64,000 nt of DNA. Source: Nitrospirota bacterium. GTDB lineage: Bacteria > JACPQY01. The stretch is taken from assembly GCA_016190245.1 (NCBI GenBank), contig JACPQY010000063.1, forward strand, positions 9,123 through 73,122, given 5' to 3'. The number at the start of each line of letters is the position of its first letter. The stretch's first letter is position 1. The translations under genes were made by a program, and so were the position numbers. This document shows positions 8,999-18,268 of this stretch, piece after piece. The notes under the pieces are model-generated. The model had not been told where the DNA came from. It saw nothing but the letters and a program-made list of their open reading frames with translations, and made no database searches.

Positions 8999-9086
8999 GG
9001 GAGCATCTTCAGATGCTCCCTCCTCATGGGCGGGTCTGCCTGCCCGCCGTCCGCCGCGGCGGACAGGCGGGAAGACCCGCACCTAC
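8995..9086. repeat. GTAG-headed inverted REP pair (BIME-like) joining two convergent genes
   Basis: The plus-strand unit begins GTAG (8995) followed by stem GGGAGCATC, loop TTCA, stem GATGCTCCC. The minus-strand unit begins GTAG (9086 to 9083) followed by stem GCGGG, loop TCTT, stem CCCGC. Between them lies the palindrome GTCCGCCGCGGCGGAC (9049-9064). The two GTAG heads form the outer borders, and both TAG triplets are used as stop codons: 8996-8998 for the plus-strand gene and 9085-9083 for the minus-strand gene. GTAG plus hairpin is the known signature of REP elements moved by RAYT transposases; no such transposase is in the window. Confidence 0.85.
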
Positions 9087-11128
9087 ATCCCGCCCCACCT
9101 CAGCCTGATCCAATCCACCGGCAAAGACCTCTGCTGCTTGCGCAGCAACTCGGCCGTGCCCAGAGAGGCGCGAAGCTCGATCCTGTGGAAGCCGACGCTC
9201 ACGTCCAACACGATCTCACGAACCCTCTCGCCGCTGCCTTCCTCCCATTGCGGGAGCTCCGCGTTCTGCCAAGGCAACTCGTCCAATCTCCAGTCTACCT
9301 CGATAGGCGTCTGCCGTTCTTCGTCCACGTATCGCGTTCCCCTGAACACGTCCTCCCACAAGGACCAGGGGTGTTCGTGCTCGAGAGACAGCCGGTAAGG
9401 ACCGGTTCGCGTAACGTGAATGTACGAACGAAACACCCCCTCGGGTCCGAGGGCCACGGCGTTGCGCCACCCGTTCTCGGGGAGCACAACGAGTCCCTTC
9501 TTGCGGCGCTCGAATCGCGCCACGACGACCTCCTCGCCCACGCCGAACGTCCTCACCTCATCCGCCTGGGCCAGCCAGTCGTTCAGGACGCCCTCCCACG
9601 GCCCTTTCCATCGCGGCGAACCGTCCATTCCACCTTCGACGACCAGCCACCGCGACCCCTCGCCGGCGAGCTCTTCCTCGAGGTCCGACGAGGAGAGTAT
9701 CGGCCGCGTCTCGCGCCTCAGGAACGGCGCTCCGCAGGGCAAGACGAACCGGTCCATGAACTCAAGATGACCTTCCGGGGAAAAGACATGGTAGCGGCAC
9801 GTCGCCTCACGGTCTGGGCCCGGGAGGAGGGACACATCCGCCTCCGCGCCCACGCGGCCCGAGCGCGCCAGGTAGTACGACATCGGGTAGGCCGTGAGTC
9901 CCGTGAAGATCACACCGTCGCCTGGCTCCCATCGCGCGGCGAGCCACTGCGCCGCCCCGCGCCAATCGTCCGTCGGCACGAGGTAGTATCTCCCGAGCGC
10001 GACGAGTTGACCTGTGACGAAGAGCACGATGAGGCCGGCCTCGAACGCTCGTCCGAACCTCGCCCACGCCCGCGGCGCGCCAACGTCAGTCTTCCTCCCC
10101 CGTGCGATGCCCACCGCCATCACAAGCGCCATCGCAGGCAGGAGGTACACCACCATGCGCGACTCGAACATCCACCCCTTCCGAGAGATCCACGCGAGGA
10201 GGGGCAGGATGGAGAGAAGCGTGAGTACCACGTAGCCGGCGAACCGGGGCGAGGACGTCCACAAACGCCGAAGGCCGCGGACGATCCAGAGCGCGGCGAC
10301 GAGGTCCGACGCCGCCACGACAGCCGCTGTCAGCGGGCCGGCCCACCCCTCCTGCCATGGGACCGTCCATTTCTTCAAGAACAGGAAACCGACCAGGAGC
10401 GGCAGCGGGGGCTCGACGCGATAGAAGGTCTGGGAGGAATCGAAGAGGCGTCCCACGAGATGGGCGTAGGGCGCCAGACTTGCGGCGGCAAGCCCGAGGC
10501 TCAGGGCAACGCCCTGCGCGCGTCCGGCCGACCGGATCCCGGGAGCGTTCGTGAACCGCCAGGCCGCGAAAACAAGGATCTGAGCAAGGAGAAAGTAGAG
10601 GCCCAGAAAATGGAGGTGGACAAGCAGGAGGTTGCAGAGGGCGTACCTGAGCCAACCCCGGAATCGTTCCTTTTCCAGAATCCGCCAGAAATCCACCCAC
10701 ACCACGAGCCCCACGAACATCACCAAGGCATACGCCCGCGCCTCTTGGGCGTGGCGAACCCAGAAGACGGACGTCATGAGGAACAAGGCAGCCCATCGCG
10801 AGGCCATCGGGAGGGCGCCCCGCCCGGCCAGCCGCGCCAGATACGCGCAAGCGGCGACGCCCGCCGCCACCGAAGGCAGGCGCATCCAGGCCTCGTCCGT
10901 ACCGGCCCGCGCCCACACTCGCAGAAACAGAAGGTAGAGCGGCGGGCCCGATATCTCGCGCCCCACCAGCGCCTCTCGGAAGTCGGCCCACGGTTGGACC
11001 GCCCAGAACAGGCTCTCGATCTCGTCCAGCCAGTAGGACCGCGTCCACAATCCGACGCATGCCAGGGCCATCGCCGCGGCGGCGGCCAGGCACACACGCC
11101 ACCCACCACCGTCTCGTCCCGCTTCCAT
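9083..11128 (-). CDS. GT39/ArnT-like membrane glycosyltransferase
   Basis: 681 residues from ATG 11128; the frame continues upstream to 11197 but without hydrophobic or family sequence. The N-terminus has the features of dolichyl/undecaprenyl-phosphate-sugar glycosyltransferases of the GT39 (PMT-like) superfamily: a first helix ending in SYWLDEIESL with the acidic pair, and RHAQEARAYAL after the third helix. About ten membrane helices follow, then a C-terminal extracytoplasmic beta-rich region of about 200 residues. Such enzymes transfer sugars from a lipid carrier to lipid A, proteins or glycans on the outer face of the inner membrane. The substrate cannot be read from sequence. Its TAG stop lies inside a repeat head at 9083-9086. 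Confidence 0.8.
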   Translation of the reverse strand: MEAGRDGGGWRVCLAAAAAMALACVGLWTRSYWLDEIESLFWAVQPWADFREALVGREISGPPLYLLFLRVWARAGTDEAWMRLPSVAAGVAACAYLARLAGRGALPMASRWAALFLMTSVFWVRHAQEARAYALVMFVGLVVWVDFWRILEKERFRGWLRYALCNLLLVHLHFLGLYFLLAQILVFAAWRFTNAPGIRSAGRAQGVALSLGLAAASLAPYAHLVGRLFDSSQTFYRVEPPLPLLVGFLFLKKWTVPWQEGWAGPLTAAVVAASDLVAALWIVRGLRRLWTSSPRFAGYVVLTLLSILPLLAWISRKGWMFESRMVVYLLPAMALVMAVGIARGRKTDVGAPRAWARFGRAFEAGLIVLFVTGQLVALGRYYLVPTDDWRGAAQWLAARWEPGDGVIFTGLTAYPMSYYLARSGRVGAEADVSLLPGPDREATCRYHVFSPEGHLEFMDRFVLPCGAPFLRRETRPILSSSDLEEELAGEGSRWLVVEGGMDGSPRWKGPWEGVLNDWLAQADEVRTFGVGEEVVVARFERRKKGLVVLPENGWRNAVALGPEGVFRSYIHVTRTGPYRLSLEHEHPWSLWEDVFRGTRYVDEERQTPIEVDWRLDELPWQNAELPQWEEGSGERVREIVLDVSVGFHRIELRASLGTAELLRKQQRSLPVDWIRLRWGGM

Positions 11129-11291
11129 GTGCCCGACAATACACGAAAACCGGGACTTGGGCGGGTCAAAACACTCGTTCCTTCCTAACTTCGGCAACCT
11201 TTCGCTGAACCTCTTTGGAACAAAACGTGCCTCTCAGGAGTCTAATTAAGTATAGATGTTTTTTCGCGTCAGCGAGGATGGCAGTCGGCAT

Positions 11292-11297
11292 AGGAGG
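11292..11297 (+). promoter_or_regulatory. Strong ribosome binding site deciding the start of the SBBP/DUF11 gene
   Basis: AGGAGG lies seven bases before ATG 11305 and marks that ATG as the start, rather than the upstream in-frame codons at 11215 or 11278. The 11129-11304 intergenic region is AT-rich for this genome, with a possible -10 (TATAGA, 11251-11256), but I see no convincing -35. Confidence 0.8.
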
Positions 11298-11304
11298 TCC
11301 CAAT

Positions 11305-14300
11305 ATGGATCAACGTGATCTCAGAATCGTAGGGTTCGTTCGCGCCAACTGGAGAAAGGCGGCCATCGCTGCCGGGGCAGGCCTCATAGCCTTGGCCATC
11401 ACACGAGCGGTGTATCGATCACAACCTCTTGCCAGTACGTCACAAACCACATCAACAGGCGAACGGAGGCCACGGGAGAATGCTCCCGGGGTCCCCGAAA
11501 AAGCCCGGCAGCAGGCTGCAGCCCTCCAAACCTACTTCCGCTCCCCGATCCTATTCGAACCCAACGTGGGCCAAACGGATCCCCAAGTCCGATACGTAGC
11601 GAGGGGTCCAGGATATTCCATTTTCCTTTCTCCGGTGGGGGCTGCCCTTTCGCTCTCCAGGCCGCGCCCGAACGAGCTCGGCAGGGGCTCGCTTGCATCA
11701 CTCGGCCGGCGTGCTATCCCCTCGGCCCCGTTGGCAATGCCCGAATCCTATGATCGGGCCGCCGTCAAGCTGTCCTTGCTCGGGGCTAATCCCGAGGCAA
11801 CGGTGGAAGGGCGCAACCCGAAGCCCACGAAGGCGCACTACCTGGTCGGCCGAGACCCCTCCCGTTGGCGCCGGGATGTCCCCAGCTTTGGGGAGGTCGT
11901 GTTCGAGAATGTCTACCCGAGCATTTCAATGGTTTTCCATGGGATGCATGGTGAGCTCGAGTTCGATTTCGAGCTCGCCCCAGGCGCAAATCCGGACCTC
12001 ATCCGCATTCGATTCGATGGGGCCGAGTCCGTCTCTATTTCCCCCGAGGGCGACCTTCTGCTGGATACGCGCGTCGGTCAGCTTCGGCAACACAAGCCCA
12101 GCGTATTTCAAGCAGGGCCGCTCGGGCGGGAGATCGTCAATGGGAGACACGTCCTTCGCGCGGACGGTTCCGTCGCATTCGAGTTGGAGGCCCATGACCC
12201 GACACGCGCTACTATCATCGATCCCGTCCTCTCATATGCAACCTATCTCGGAGGGAGCGGGACGGATGGCAGTGGGTTCGGGGTCGTGCGAACGCTGGCG
12301 ACCGCCCTCGACGAGGCGACAGGAGTGCTGATCATCGCAAGCGGCACCACCTCGCTTGATTTCCCCACCACTCCTGGGGCCTTCCAGGAGGTGATGGCCG
12401 GCTATTTCGATGTCTTTGTCACCGCCATGGCGCCCCAAGGAGATGCACCCCTTTTCTCGACGTATCTGGGAGGGTCCGCCGCTGACAGCGCGGCCGGGGT
12501 GGCGTTGGACGCCCAGGGGAATGTCTACGTGGCCGGCTCGACTTGGTCAGCAGACTTCCCCATCGCGGGAAGCCCCTACCAGGACCTCCTATCCGGTCTG
12601 ACCGATGGGTTCGTTAGCAAACTGGATCCAACCGGTTCCTCATTGATCTATTCGACGTACTTCGGAGGAGATGGCTACACATGCATCCCATCCTGTGGCA
12701 GCGAGGTTGTCACTGACCTCGCGGTGTCTTCCACAGGTGAAGCTTTTGCAACCGGATTCACCGACGACCCTACCTTTCCCATCACACCGGGTGCGTTCGA
12801 CGGGCAGGTCGAGTGGCCGGCCGGGGCGGACGGGTTCGTCACGAGGTTGAATGCTACCGGCAGTTCGCTCGTCTACTCCACCTTTCTAGGTGGTTCCGGC
12901 ATTGACGAGATCTTCGGGATCGTGATCGCTCCTGATGGAACGGCCCTCGTGGGCGGATACACTCACTCAGCGGACTTCCCGACGGAAAACGCCTTTCAAG
13001 CGTCCTTGGCCGGCGACACGGATGCTTTTCTCACGAGGGTTTCCGTGAATGGTGACGCTCTTGTCTTCTCGAGTTACCTCGGAGGGGCAGGGGTCGAGGA
13101 GGCTTTGGATGTCGCGGTGGATGAAGCCGACAACATGTATGCCACCGGCATAACGACATCAACCGATTTCCCAGTGACCCCCGGCGCATACCAACAGCAG
13201 TATCTCTCTTCGATCCAATTCCCCACGGCCTTTGTCACAAAAGTCGGGGCGAGCGGGACACTCGCTTACTCCACCTACCTGGGCGGCAGCACCTACGATT
13301 GGGGATTGGCCGTCGCCGTTCATGATGGTGGACACGCGTATGTCGGGGGATGGACTACCTCGGCGGACTTTCCGATTGCCGACCCGTTGGTGGAGACACT
13401 AGGCCAACCAGGCGCGCGATACTTTCTTACCGAGCTCGATACCTCCGGGTGCGGAGTGCGGATGTCTACGTGGCTGGCGACGGGAGGCACGACCAATGCG
13501 TACGACCACGAAATCGACGCATCGTGCAACACCCACGCAGCCGGCGCAGGGCTTTCCTTAGCCGTTCCGACCACTCCCGGCGCCTTCCAGGAGTCCCCAC
13601 CTGGAGGAGTGGACGCATTTGCGATGAGGATCGGGACTAGAAAAGCACCGGGCATGTCCGTGTACATCCTGAGCGGGGGCAACTACGCAGCCGATCAAGC
13701 CGTGGTGAACGCGCTGACCTCTGAGGGACACCTTCCCACCCTTGGCGTGGAACCTTGGCAGTGGGACGGCACTCAAGCAGACTTGGAAAGCTTCGACGCC
13801 GTTCTCTTCCTGAACAACTTCAACGAGGCTCAGGGGGACATGCCGGAGTCCGGCCAAACCGCCATCCTCAATTTCGTCAACGGCGGAGGCGGCCTTGTCA
13901 CCGGGGAGTGGACCCTGTGGAATGCCTCACAGGCCCATTTCGCATTGTTGGAGCCCCTCTTCCCCGCCGTGTCCGAGGACGTCAGCTTGGCGGGGCAGGC
14001 CACGTATTCCAGGGCCGTACCCGACTGCCGAGTCGGCAGCGGCCTCGTGCCGACGTTTGCCTTCGGTCTTACGACGGGCTCCTTCGGTACGGAATCCATC
14101 CTTCAGACCAAGGCCGGCGCGACGGTTTTCTACGGAAACGACCAGGGGGGCGACGGAGTGGTCGGTTGGACGTTCGGTCAGGGCCGCGTGGCCAGTTTCT
14201 CCACGCTCATCGCCGACGTGGAGCTATCCACTTGGTCATATGCCCGGCTTCTAGCGAATGCCGTGGAATGGGCGGCAACCTCCGGGTCCGCCGACGTGGA

Positions 14301-16932
14301 GGTGGCGGGTTGGGTCGCCTCGCCAGATCCCGCCATGCCCGGCCAACCCATCACGTTCACTGCAACCGTGACGAATAGCGGCCCCCGGGAGGCCCTCGGT
14401 GTGGCCCTCTACGACTCGTTTCCGCCGGGGGTCATGTTCCTATCCGCGGACACGAGCCAAGGCTCGTGCAGCTACCTGGCGACGACCGTGTCATGCACTC
14501 TCGGTTCGCTCGCTCCGGGGGCCTCTGCGACCGTAGCGATCACGGTCGTTCCCCTGCCCCTTGGCCAGGAGACCGTCACGAACAGGGTCCACCTCACGGG
14601 CTACCTGGACGATCCCGACCCTTGTAACAACAGCGCATCGGTCACCGTGGAGATCGTGGAAGGCATAGACGTGGCCATCGAGAAAAGCGCCACGTCGGAC
14701 GAGGTGAACTTCGGTGAGCAGCTTGTCTATGGTTTGGCGGTGTTCAATTTCGACAACGAAGATCCGGCCGAGGAGGTCGTGGTCCATGACTACCTGCCCG
14801 CGACCATCGTCGGTTTCCTGGCGGCCAACCCGTCGCAGGGTTCGTGTACTGAAGTCAGCGGCCAAGTCGAGTGCTTGCTCGGGACGATCGAGCCGGGGGG
14901 AGGCGCAACGGTCGAGATCACCGTTGAGGCCATCGCACCGGGAACGGGCACCAACACCGCGACGGTCGAGCATCTCGCGCCGGATCCCGTTCCCAGCAAC
15001 AACACGGACTCCGTGCAGACGACGGTACAATCCATCGATCTGGACGTGAGCCAGTCGGACGCGCCGGACCCAGCGCAAATCGGGCAAGAGGTCACCTACA
15101 CCGTGACGGTCACGAACCTCGGGGCCCAGGCAGCCACGAACACCTTCTTCGGCAGCGGACCCCGAAGCCGCAACGGTACGCCGGACGTGATCTCGGCCAC
15201 CGTCGTGGGCGGCGCCGGCGATGAGTGCCGGATCGTCAGCAGACCGAATGGAGAGGTGGCCCAATGTTCGCTGGGAACCATCGAGGGGGGGAGTGCCAAA
15301 GTGGTGCAGGTGGTCGCAACCCTTCCCGTGGCCGGGACCATGAAGAACAAGGCACAGGTGTCCGCTGTGGAGACGGACCCCTTCCCCACCAACAACGAAT
15401 CCATTGAAGAAACCGTCATCGGCATCGCCGATCTGTCGGTGACGATCGCGGACGCACCCGATCCGGTCGGTGTCGGACAGCCGCTCACGTACACGATAAC
15501 CGTTTCAAACGACGGTCCGGACCCAGTTGCCGACGGAGGCATGATCCACGCCTTCCCGGCCCGCTGGGGCATGGGTACCGTCTCGTGGTCGAACGGGTCT
15601 TGCGATAGCGGCACGGCGGGTCGGGTCATCTGTACGTACATCGTTCTCGGTGCTGGGCAAAGCACCACGGGCACGGTCGTTGTGACCCCCACCTTCGGCC
15701 GCCCTGATCCCATCCCGAGCTCGGTGGCCGTCGGGTCCATGAGTGATCAGTACGATCCGAACTACACAAACAACATGGCTACCACCGAAACGACCGTCAG
15801 CAATGCGAATGCGGCGGATCTCGCCGTCACCCTTGCCGATGCCCCCGACCCCGGCCAGGTCGGCCAGCCGATCACGTATTCAGCCTCTGTGAGCAACCTG
15901 GGTCCGGCGAATGCCACGGACCTGGTTCTGACATTCCAGTACCCCGCCGCTCAGGCGGACTTCGATCCCGAGGCCTCGGATCCCACCTGCTCTTCGCCCA
16001 CGCCGGGCACCGTGGAATGCACCCACGCCTCCCTCGAAAGCGGTGCATCGCGATTGTTCGACATCGTGCTTGTTCCATCTCTGGGTGGGACGCTTCGCAC
16101 CCGCGCACGGGTGCGAAGCGGCGCCCCGGACCCGACCCCCGGCAACAACCTGGCCAGCGCTCAGACGGAGGTCATCGCGACGGCCGACCTGTCGATCACC
16201 AAGACTGCGGATCCCGGCACGGTTGGACTCGGAGAGCAGGTCGTGTTCACGCTCATGGTTTCGAACGCGGGACCCGACCCGGCCGGCGCCGTCCTGAGGG
16301 ACGTGGTCCCGGACGGGCTTTTTTTCCTGAACGTCACCCCCCCGGAGGGCTGCGATACCACGGAGTTGCCCAGCGTCACCTGCAACCTCGGCACCCTCGA
16401 CAGCGGTCAGGGGGAAACTGTCATGCTGACCGTTCGTGCGGACGCCGTTGGAACGGTGCGCAACACGGCCCGCGTCGCCACAAACGCCACCGACCCCCAG
16501 CCGGGAAACAACTCGGCCTCGGCGGTCGTTACCGTGACGGGCTCGGCGGACCTATCCCTCACCCTCAGTGACAGTCCGGACCCCGTTTCTGTCGGGCAGG
16601 CTCTAACCTACACCGCGGCCGTTTCGAACCTGGGACCTGACCCCGCCCTGCCGGACGTTGTGGATCAGCTCCCCGCTTCGGCGGTTTTCGTGTCGGCCGA
16701 GTCTTCGGACGGCGCCTCCTGCACGTACCTCTCGGGGCAGCACTCGGTGAGGTGTTCGCTCAAGCCGCTTGCGGTCGGCTCCATCGTGACGGTGAACATC
16801 GTCGTCACCCCACAGGCTGCGGGGACGATCGAAAGCGTTTCCAGAGTGCTGTTGGAGGCGGATCCGAACAAGCGGAATAACAAGGAGACGGAATCGACCA
16901 CGGTGCTGAGCATGGAGGCGGCTTCGCGCTAG
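11305..16932 (+). CDS. Giant surface protein: DUF7948-like domain, SBBP repeats, ThuA/glutaminase-fold-like domain, seven DUF11 repeats
   Basis: 1875 residues. Residues about 15-35 form one hydrophobic segment after a charged N-terminus (membrane anchor or uncleaved signal). Next is an N-terminal domain typical of SBBP proteins (ILFEPNVGQTDPQVRYVARG), then about eight SBBP propeller repeats (YSTYLGGSG, GNVYVAGSTWSADFP). Around residues 785-980 a separate domain begins MSVYILSGGNYAADQAVVNA and looks like the ThuA/DUF4350 flavodoxin-like fold. The C-terminal 900 residues contain seven DUF11 repeats, recognised by ADLSVTIADAPDPVGVGQ-like starts. No C-terminal sorting signal is obvious. Both repeat types occur in large exported proteins; a role in adhesion or surface layers is inference. 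It is divergent from the GT39 gene. Confidence 0.85.
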   Translation: MDQRDLRIVGFVRANWRKAAIAAGAGLIALAITRAVYRSQPLASTSQTTSTGERRPRENAPGVPEKARQQAAALQTYFRSPILFEPNVGQTDPQVRYVARGPGYSIFLSPVGAALSLSRPRPNELGRGSLASLGRRAIPSAPLAMPESYDRAAVKLSLLGANPEATVEGRNPKPTKAHYLVGRDPSRWRRDVPSFGEVVFENVYPSISMVFHGMHGELEFDFELAPGANPDLIRIRFDGAESVSISPEGDLLLDTRVGQLRQHKPSVFQAGPLGREIVNGRHVLRADGSVAFELEAHDPTRATIIDPVLSYATYLGGSGTDGSGFGVVRTLATALDEATGVLIIASGTTSLDFPTTPGAFQEVMAGYFDVFVTAMAPQGDAPLFSTYLGGSAADSAAGVALDAQGNVYVAGSTWSADFPIAGSPYQDLLSGLTDGFVSKLDPTGSSLIYSTYFGGDGYTCIPSCGSEVVTDLAVSSTGEAFATGFTDDPTFPITPGAFDGQVEWPAGADGFVTRLNATGSSLVYSTFLGGSGIDEIFGIVIAPDGTALVGGYTHSADFPTENAFQASLAGDTDAFLTRVSVNGDALVFSSYLGGAGVEEALDVAVDEADNMYATGITTSTDFPVTPGAYQQQYLSSIQFPTAFVTKVGASGTLAYSTYLGGSTYDWGLAVAVHDGGHAYVGGWTTSADFPIADPLVETLGQPGARYFLTELDTSGCGVRMSTWLATGGTTNAYDHEIDASCNTHAAGAGLSLAVPTTPGAFQESPPGGVDAFAMRIGTRKAPGMSVYILSGGNYAADQAVVNALTSEGHLPTLGVEPWQWDGTQADLESFDAVLFLNNFNEAQGDMPESGQTAILNFVNGGGGLVTGEWTLWNASQAHFALLEPLFPAVSEDVSLAGQATYSRAVPDCRVGSGLVPTFAFGLTTGSFGTESILQTKAGATVFYGNDQGGDGVVGWTFGQGRVASFSTLIADVELSTWSYARLLANAVEWAATSGSADVEVAGWVASPDPAMPGQPITFTATVTNSGPREALGVALYDSFPPGVMFLSADTSQGSCSYLATTVSCTLGSLAPGASATVAITVVPLPLGQETVTNRVHLTGYLDDPDPCNNSASVTVEIVEGIDVAIEKSATSDEVNFGEQLVYGLAVFNFDNEDPAEEVVVHDYLPATIVGFLAANPSQGSCTEVSGQVECLLGTIEPGGGATVEITVEAIAPGTGTNTATVEHLAPDPVPSNNTDSVQTTVQSIDLDVSQSDAPDPAQIGQEVTYTVTVTNLGAQAATNTFFGSGPRSRNGTPDVISATVVGGAGDECRIVSRPNGEVAQCSLGTIEGGSAKVVQVVATLPVAGTMKNKAQVSAVETDPFPTNNESIEETVIGIADLSVTIADAPDPVGVGQPLTYTITVSNDGPDPVADGGMIHAFPARWGMGTVSWSNGSCDSGTAGRVICTYIVLGAGQSTTGTVVVTPTFGRPDPIPSSVAVGSMSDQYDPNYTNNMATTETTVSNANAADLAVTLADAPDPGQVGQPITYSASVSNLGPANATDLVLTFQYPAAQADFDPEASDPTCSSPTPGTVECTHASLESGASRLFDIVLVPSLGGTLRTRARVRSGAPDPTPGNNLASAQTEVIATADLSITKTADPGTVGLGEQVVFTLMVSNAGPDPAGAVLRDVVPDGLFFLNVTPPEGCDTTELPSVTCNLGTLDSGQGETVMLTVRADAVGTVRNTARVATNATDPQPGNNSASAVVTVTGSADLSLTLSDSPDPVSVGQALTYTAAVSNLGPDPALPDVVDQLPASAVFVSAESSDGASCTYLSGQHSVRCSLKPLAVGSIVTVNIVVTPQAAGTIESVSRVLLEADPNKRNNKETESTTVLSMEAASR

Positions 16933-16960
16933 CCCCCTTTGTTCATGAACTCTGCGAGGC

Positions 16961-17027
16961 CATGTTCCATGCGATCCATCCTGGATCGCAACCTATCATG
17001 GCCCCATCCCGTCCTTGGCAAGGGGCC
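16961..17027 (-). repeat. 70-base interspersed repeat, copy 1
   Basis: On the minus strand this reads GCCCCTTGCCAAGGACGG, ATGGGGCCATGATAGG, TTGCGATCCAGGATGG. Two further copies lie at 58257-58312 and 63683-63755 on the plus strand. The conserved core is CCCCTTGCC, then ATGGGGCCATGATA, then GTTG. This copy lacks the GTAGCCGC head seen on the other two. Confidence 0.8.
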
Positions 17028-17118
17028 AAGGAGGCAGGGGCCAGCCCCGCCCCACGCTTCCTGCGCGGGGGCGGCCCGTTGGGGCGAATAATTCATGCAC
17101 TTCATCTCCCTCCCCTGC

Positions 17119-17997
17119 TCATGGCTTCCGCGCGGCCTTCTCCGCCTCCGGGGATGGTCGGGGGGGGCGATTGCGCACCTTCGACTCACCGTACCGGCCG
17201 CGAAGCATGTCCAATGCCTGGCTGCTGGAGATCATTTCAACATTCATGTAGACGAGGGCGGGAGCTACCGTCTCCTTCCACTGGCGCCAATGCGAGTCGA
17301 GTTCCGGACCCTCGCGGTGTTGATCCACGGCCTCTTTGAACGGTGCGAGCGTCTTGTGCAACCGCTCGCCAAAGGCCTTCTGCCAATAGGCCTGGTTCGC
17401 CTCCAGAGCATCGGAGTAGCTCCGTGAAGACATCCGACCCCCCGGCTGGGCCAGGTAGGTCACGAACTCCCTCCCTATCTGGGTACCCGACGCCTCACCG
17501 GCCAGTTGGAACAGTTGGTCCACCAAGCCGGGCTTCTTCATGGCGGTGACAACGTCCAGGTCCCTGAGCGAGCTCTCGCGTACGCGCTTCCGGATCACCT
17601 CGATCAGCGCCTCACGATCGAAAGTAGTCCAACGGGGCCCGGCCGGAGGGGCGAATGGAACCGGTCCCTGCGTCCGCTTCGGCGGGCTCGGTTCTTGTTC
17701 GGAGGGTACGGTCCGTGGAACCGCCGGGAAATTTCCTATGTCCGTGTCCGGCGGGGGCGCGGGCCTTGGGCGCGGGCCCTGAGGCGGCGGGGGAGTGACC
17801 TCTGCGGAGGGAATCGAACGCTTCGGAACATCGAGTCTCTGGGCGGCGAGACGGGCCAACAGAATGAGGCCGGCGAGGAGCGCCACCACCAGAATCCCCA
17901 GCCCGATCCAAACCCACCAGCCCGAGCGTTCCTTCTCCGGCAGCGGGCGTGGGCCCTGCCCCGCGCCACGTCCACGCCCTTCTCCGAAGTTAGCCAT
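17119..17997 (-). CDS. Single-pass membrane protein with proline-rich linker (pilin-cluster associated)
   Basis: 292 residues, not a family I recognise. A charged N-terminus precedes one membrane helix (WWVWIGLGILVVALLAGLIL, about residues 27-47). A proline-rich linker follows to about residue 120, then a helical C-terminal domain. That domain ends in ALVYMNVEMISSSQ, which resembles AMVYLNLVFDGI at the end of the small protein encoded at 20298-20864. The two share the layout helix, Pro-rich linker, helical domain, and are probably related. It lies downstream of the DUF2723 gene on the same strand, with a repeat-filled gap of 271 bases, so co-transcription is uncertain. The helical domain would lie in the periplasm if the N-terminus is cytoplasmic. 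Confidence 0.6.
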   Translation of the reverse strand: MANFGEGRGRGAGQGPRPLPEKERSGWWVWIGLGILVVALLAGLILLARLAAQRLDVPKRSIPSAEVTPPPPQGPRPRPAPPPDTDIGNFPAVPRTVPSEQEPSPPKRTQGPVPFAPPAGPRWTTFDREALIEVIRKRVRESSLRDLDVVTAMKKPGLVDQLFQLAGEASGTQIGREFVTYLAQPGGRMSSRSYSDALEANQAYWQKAFGERLHKTLAPFKEAVDQHREGPELDSHWRQWKETVAPALVYMNVEMISSSQALDMLRGRYGESKVRNRPPRPSPEAEKAARKP

Positions 17998-18068
17998 GCT
18001 ATCCCCAATGCTCGGGAGCCGCGAGTCCGCCCGCCGGCCCTTGATCCGTCGGCAAGCATCCTGTCCGC

Positions 18069-18147
18069 GTAGGGGCGGCGTCCACGCCGCCCGAAATGCG
18101 CGATGACCACGGCGATCTCAGGCGGGCGTCCAGGAGGACGCCCCTAC
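18069..18147. repeat. GTAG-headed inverted REP pair (BIME-like)
   Basis: Plus-strand unit: GTAG (18069), stem GGGCGGCG, loop TCCA, stem CGCCGCCC. Minus-strand unit: GTAG (18147 to 18144), stem GGGCGTCC, loop TCCT, stem GGACGCCC. Both stems are perfect. The pair occupies the middle of the gap 17998-18268 between the Pro-rich protein and the DUF2723 gene; nothing else is evident there. Confidence 0.85.
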
Positions 18148-18268
18148 GTGCTCCACCCGTTGGGTGAGTGCTCCTCCCTCGTCCTGTGAACGTTGTCAAC
18201 GGATTACGGCCGGCGGAGAGCCCGGATCCGCTTGCGATCGCGCCCACCTGCTGCCTGCTTCCCATGAC

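Noticed and set aside
9026-11188. Long plus-strand open frame opposite the glycosyltransferase gene
   Set aside because: The minus strand encodes a protein with clear GT39 motifs and membrane helices; the opposite frame is Arg/Pro/His-rich and is a shadow of GC-rich codon use.
11251-11256. TATAGA as -10 box of the SBBP/DUF11 gene
   Set aside because: No acceptable -35 lies 16-18 bases upstream; only the ribosome site is convincing.
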